Shown piece by piece: positions 21,151 through 24,548 of a stretch of DNA of 24,548 nucleotides (position 1 is the first letter of the stretch; the number at the start of each line of letters is the position of its first letter). The position numbers were made by a program, and so were the translations under genes. The DNA lies in the NCBI GenBank assembly GCA_964609515.1, contig CAZSTZ010000090.1, positions 1 to 24,548 on the forward strand. Direction: 5' to 3'. The notes under the pieces are model-generated. The model was not told where the DNA came from and made no database searches. It worked only from the letters and a program-made list of their open reading frames with translations. Source of the DNA: CALKCV01 sp964609515. GTDB lineage: Bacteria > Cyanobacteriota > Cyanobacteriia > Cyanobacteriales > Microcoleaceae.

Positions 21151-24100
21151 TTAACCAGTATTGCGCATACCGGCGGCGATACCGTTAATAGTTAACAAGG
21201 CACCGCGCAATAATTCGCCCTTGCTGTAGCGAGAATGAATCACGCCAGGAGTGCCGGTGCCGTGTTGGCGCAGACGTTTTAGCAAGGAAACTTGCAACAG
21301 ACTCAGAGGAACGATAGTTTGATTGCGCAACTGGACCGATCGCTGTAAATCCGGATCTCCATCCAAAAGTCGCGGGTGGCGAGTGATTTGCTGAACCAAG
21401 TCGCGAGTTAGATAGTATTCGGTAGAAATCTGCTCGAACAACTTCTCAAAGCGGGGCAAGTCTTCTGGGTTGGAGAGTTCGCGAACGTAATGACGAGCTA
21501 TCTGCAAATCCACCTTAGCCAGAGTCATTTCTACCTTGGAAATAACCGTAGAAAAGAACGGCCACTTGATGTAGAAATATTGCAGCAATTTCAAGTGTTC
21601 TTCTGGTTCTTGCTCCAAAAATTCTTTCAAAGCAGTACCCACGCCATACCAAGCAGGCAAAAGGAAGCGGCTTTGAGTCCAGCTAAAGACCCAAGGAATA
21701 GCCCGCAGACCGGAAATTTCTTTTTTCTTATCGTTCTTGCGACGGGCCGGACGGGAGCTAATTTGTAGCTGGCTGATTTCTTGGATTGGAGTGACTTGGT
21801 GGAAGAATTCTACTAAATCTGGCTGTTCGTAGATGAGGGCGCGGTAACATTCTCGCGATCGCACCGCCAACCCTTCCATAATTTCGTTCCAGACCTCAAT
21901 CTCGTCGAAACCTATCTGGAGCAGGCTTGCTTGGATGACTGCGGTGCTGACTTTTTCCAGATTGTAAAGAGCCAACTGGGGCAAGGAATATTTAGAAGCC
22001 AGAACCTCTCCTTGTTCGGTAATTTTAATTCGCCCGTCGATGCTCTTACCCGGTTGAGCCAGAATTGCCTTATAAGCGGGACCGCCACCGCGTCCCACCG
22101 AGCCCCCGCGCCCGTGGAAGATGCGCAGAGAAACGCCATATTTTTCCGCTACGTCGTAGATCGCTTTTTGGGCTTTATGAATTTCCCAATTACTGCTGAG
22201 GAAGCCAGAATCCTTGTTACTGTCGGAATAGCCCAACATTACCTCTTGGACGTCGGGGGTTAAGGCTTCCAACTTAGCGGCATTAACGATCTGTTCTGCT
22301 TTAGGGGTATGCCCTTCTAATTTATCGTATCCTCCAGCGAGCATGGCCCGATACAGGGGAAGGTCGAAGAGATTTTTCATCACCCTTGGGGCGTTCCTCA
22401 AGTCTTCGACTGTTTCAAACAGGGGCACTACCTGAACGCTGCTAATACCTGTGGCCGGGTCGTATAGTCCCGCTTCTTGACCTAGCAGCAGCACTTCTAG
22501 CAAGTCGCTGACATCGCGACTCATGCTGATGATGTAGGTTTGACAGATTTCAGCACCGAACTCTTGCTGCAACCGACGCAGGATGCGGAAAGTGTTGATA
22601 ATTTCGGTAGTTTTTTCGCTGAAAGGCAGTTCCGCAGGAATTAGGGGGCGGCGGGTTGGTAGTTCGGCCGTTAGCCATTCCACTCGTTCTGCCTCCGACA
22701 TTTCCCGATAAGGTTTGGACAGAACTTGGAGGTATTGAGTAATTTCGTCGATGGCCGCCTCGTGAACCGAAGATTCTTGGCGAAAGTCCAGTCGCGCTAA
22801 GGTGAAGCCAAATATTTCTACTTGGCAAATTATTTGTTCTAGATCCCGACAGCTTAACCCCGTTTCCGAGAGGTTCCGTTGAATTAGCTGTAATTCTGCC
22901 AAAAACTCTGCCCCAAAACGGTATATACCGATCGCTTCTCCGCCCTTGGTTTCTAGTTTGGCTTGTAGCTCTTCTCCTTGGTAGAGCCTCCAGTTGCGAG
23001 CGCGGGTATTTTCCAGACGCTTTTTAATATAAGATAGCTTTAAACGATACGGTTCTTGACGATAGCGAATCGCCAATTTATCGTATATTCCCGGCATTTG
23101 TAGGCGATCGCGATCCAGAGACTCCAACAGTTCTGGCAAGACATCGCTCCAGTGCAACGACAAGCTCAACAAATCGCTCAACCGTTCTACTGCTTCTATG
23201 TATTTGCCCAATACTATATGCCTTTGATAGCTTGCAGTTTGCCAGGTAACTTGAGGCGTACAGAATGGGTTGCCATCCCGATCCGAGCCCACCCAAGAGC
23301 CAAACTTGCAAAAGTTGTAACTAGGAGGTTTTAGGTAGGGAAAGGATGCCCCCAAGGACTGTTTCAGCCTGAGATAGAGTTGGGGAATGGCATCGAAGAG
23401 AACTTCTTTGAAGTAATGGAGAGTTGTTTCTACTTCGTCGAGTACCGTTGGTTTGAATTGATGCAGTTCGTCGGTGCGCCACCACAGACGAATTTCTTCT
23501 GTCAGTTGTTCTTTGAGAGCGTCCGTTTCCCAGGATGAGAGCATCGAGACCTTGCCATTGTCTATCTTTAGCTCTTGGATGTCCTCATCGAGGGTGTCGA
23601 GTTTTTGGAGAATTTCTGCTATCCGTCGCTGTTTGGTGCGGATGGTGTGTCTGACAATTTCTGTAGGGTGAGCTGTAAACACCAACCTAATGTCCAGCTT
23701 ATTTATTAATCGCTGGATCGGTTGAGGTGGCACGTTTAGAGTTCGCAACAGGGGAAATAGATAATGGAAAGTGCCTTCTCCCACTTGCTTGTGTTTTTTA
23801 TCGCTCCATATCGGCATTTTACCAAACTGGGGCCACCATGTTTGGCCATCTCCCTCCCCACTCACAATTTCTTCTTTCGCAATTTTCGTCACTGAGGAAC
23901 CGTTGCCCCCCGAATATGCTTGTTGTTGGGAGCGTTGCTCGTAGTGCTGTTCGACGATATTGATTAGCTGGAAGTACAGAGCAAATGCCCGGGCCGCGCG
24001 AATTGCTTCTTTTAGGTCTAGTTTTTCGATTAGTTCTAATACTTGCGAGTCGATAAAACTAACTCTATCGGCGGCGCTGTCGATGGAGCGCATCTGCTTG

Positions 24101-24267
24101 AGTATATCTACCAATTGTTGGCCGCACTCTTGTTGCAGCACTGATTCCCACAAGTCTTCTACTATTTTGATGCGATTGCGCAAAAATAGATCGCTGGTGG
24201 TGTAGGGATAATTTGGCCATATTTCTTCCCCAAAAGTTTGTTCTGAGGATTGCACTAATGTCTTCAT
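21151..24267 (-). CDS. ppc: Phosphoenolpyruvate carboxylase
   Basis: 1038 residues, the long form typical of cyanobacteria. It adds bicarbonate to PEP to give oxaloacetate, refilling the TCA pathway and feeding C4 amino acids. Signatures are VFTAHPTEIVRHTIRTKQRRI (catalytic H200), GSWVGSDRDGNPF, MLGYSDSNKDSGFLSS, FHGRGGSVGRGGGP and the conserved C-terminal RNTG. GAGGG lies 9 bases before ATG 24267. There is no N-terminal plant-type phosphorylation motif. It converges with the small secreted-protein gene. No regulatory site was recognised in the 120 bases upstream before the N gap. Confidence 0.97.
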   Translation of the reverse strand: MKTLVQSSEQTFGEEIWPNYPYTTSDLFLRNRIKIVEDLWESVLQQECGQQLVDILKQMRSIDSAADRVSFIDSQVLELIEKLDLKEAIRAARAFALYFQLINIVEQHYEQRSQQQAYSGGNGSSVTKIAKEEIVSGEGDGQTWWPQFGKMPIWSDKKHKQVGEGTFHYLFPLLRTLNVPPQPIQRLINKLDIRLVFTAHPTEIVRHTIRTKQRRIAEILQKLDTLDEDIQELKIDNGKVSMLSSWETDALKEQLTEEIRLWWRTDELHQFKPTVLDEVETTLHYFKEVLFDAIPQLYLRLKQSLGASFPYLKPPSYNFCKFGSWVGSDRDGNPFCTPQVTWQTASYQRHIVLGKYIEAVERLSDLLSLSLHWSDVLPELLESLDRDRLQMPGIYDKLAIRYRQEPYRLKLSYIKKRLENTRARNWRLYQGEELQAKLETKGGEAIGIYRFGAEFLAELQLIQRNLSETGLSCRDLEQIICQVEIFGFTLARLDFRQESSVHEAAIDEITQYLQVLSKPYREMSEAERVEWLTAELPTRRPLIPAELPFSEKTTEIINTFRILRRLQQEFGAEICQTYIISMSRDVSDLLEVLLLGQEAGLYDPATGISSVQVVPLFETVEDLRNAPRVMKNLFDLPLYRAMLAGGYDKLEGHTPKAEQIVNAAKLEALTPDVQEVMLGYSDSNKDSGFLSSNWEIHKAQKAIYDVAEKYGVSLRIFHGRGGSVGRGGGPAYKAILAQPGKSIDGRIKITEQGEVLASKYSLPQLALYNLEKVSTAVIQASLLQIGFDEIEVWNEIMEGLAVRSRECYRALIYEQPDLVEFFHQVTPIQEISQLQISSRPARRKNDKKKEISGLRAIPWVFSWTQSRFLLPAWYGVGTALKEFLEQEPEEHLKLLQYFYIKWPFFSTVISKVEMTLAKVDLQIARHYVRELSNPEDLPRFEKLFEQISTEYYLTRDLVQQITRHPRLLDGDPDLQRSVQLRNQTIVPLSLLQVSLLKRLRQHGTGTPGVIHSRYSKGELLRGALLTINGIAAGMRNTG

Positions 24268-24387
24268 TGTAATTTTCCCTCAATACTTAATTTCCGTCCT
24301 CAATACTGAAGCATCTGCATGAGTTGTATTTTTGTTCTTCAACAAATTGCCATGAGACGCTTTTCTACCCAGTCAATGCCCAATACT

Positions 24388-24487
24388 NNNNNNNNNNNNN
24401 NNNNNNNNNNNNNNNNNNNNNNNNNNNNNNNNNNNNNNNNNNNNNNNNNNNNNNNNNNNNNNNNNNNNNNNNNNNNNNNNNNNNNNN
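24388..24487. other. Assembly gap of 100 Ns
   Basis: A fixed-size scaffold gap directly next to a heptanucleotide repeat, which probably caused the contig break. Confidence 0.95.
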
Positions 24488-24548
24488 TGTTTTTTGTTTT
24501 TTGTTTTTTGTTTTTTGTTTTTTGTTTTTTGTTTTTTGTTTTTTGTTT
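24488..24548. repeat. Heptanucleotide tandem repeat (GTTTTTT)
   Basis: About 8.5 exact copies of GTTTTTT run to the window edge. The true length is unknown because one side is a gap and the other is the window end. Confidence 0.95.

Noticed and set aside
24268..24387. A regulatory element upstream of ppc
   Set aside because: Only a short TTGTT...AACAA symmetry was seen, too weak to call.

Overview
The window looks like chromosome from a filamentous, Oscillatoriales-type cyanobacterium. The evidence is the frequent HIP1 octamer GCGATCGC, a SufR regulator divergent from sufBCDS, a long cyanobacterial-type PEP carboxylase, and intergenic spacers full of heptanucleotide tandem repeats and short palindromic repeats. 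The genus is inference. Two 100-N assembly gaps are present (11733-11832 and 24388-24487).

Layout. Positions 1-3379 (minus strand) hold the 5' part of a secreted FAD-dependent oxidoreductase, a small membrane-anchored DUF4177-like protein, and an accessory cluster: a DUF433-containing fusion protein, a PIN-domain nuclease, and a second protein copying the C-terminal part of the fusion. Positions 3536-9197 (minus) carry the iron-sulfur assembly operon sufB-(SH3-like secreted protein)-sufC-sufD-sufS. Divergent sufR follows (9391-10056, plus), with two candidate SufR operators and a long nested palindrome in the shared spacer. After a small hypothetical gene comes an isolated 5S rRNA gene with two candidate promoters and a strong intrinsic terminator (10522-10948). 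Positions 11130-13840 (plus) hold a hypothetical gene, two near-identical DUF104-type antitoxins, a PIN toxin and nadC. Positions 13888-14910 (minus) encode a PGRP-like-domain plus C39-like peptidase. About 750 bases without a gene follow (14911-15657), rich in inverted repeats and possibly including a structured RNA or mobile-element relic. The rest is an M16 peptidase and a ComF-type phosphoribosyltransferase (minus), a divergent PEP-synthase-like protein and a small secreted protein (plus), and ppc (minus).

How the genes connect. SufB, SufC and SufD form the Fe-S scaffold, SufS supplies sulfur from cysteine, and SufR senses cluster status and represses the operon. NadC works in NAD synthesis, whose NadA step needs an Fe-S cluster, though the distance between the loci makes this only thematic. 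PEP carboxylase and the PEP-synthase-like protein both concern PEP but face each other from separate transcription units.

The most unusual points are: short repeats that form the 3' ends of at least five genes; the DUF433 fusion / PIN / paralog sandwich; a 100-N gap that probably represents zero missing bases; the orphan 5S gene; the PEP-synthase-like protein with a degenerate ATP-binding domain; and the structured non-coding region at about 14960-15520. No CRISPR array, tRNA gene or intact insertion sequence was seen.
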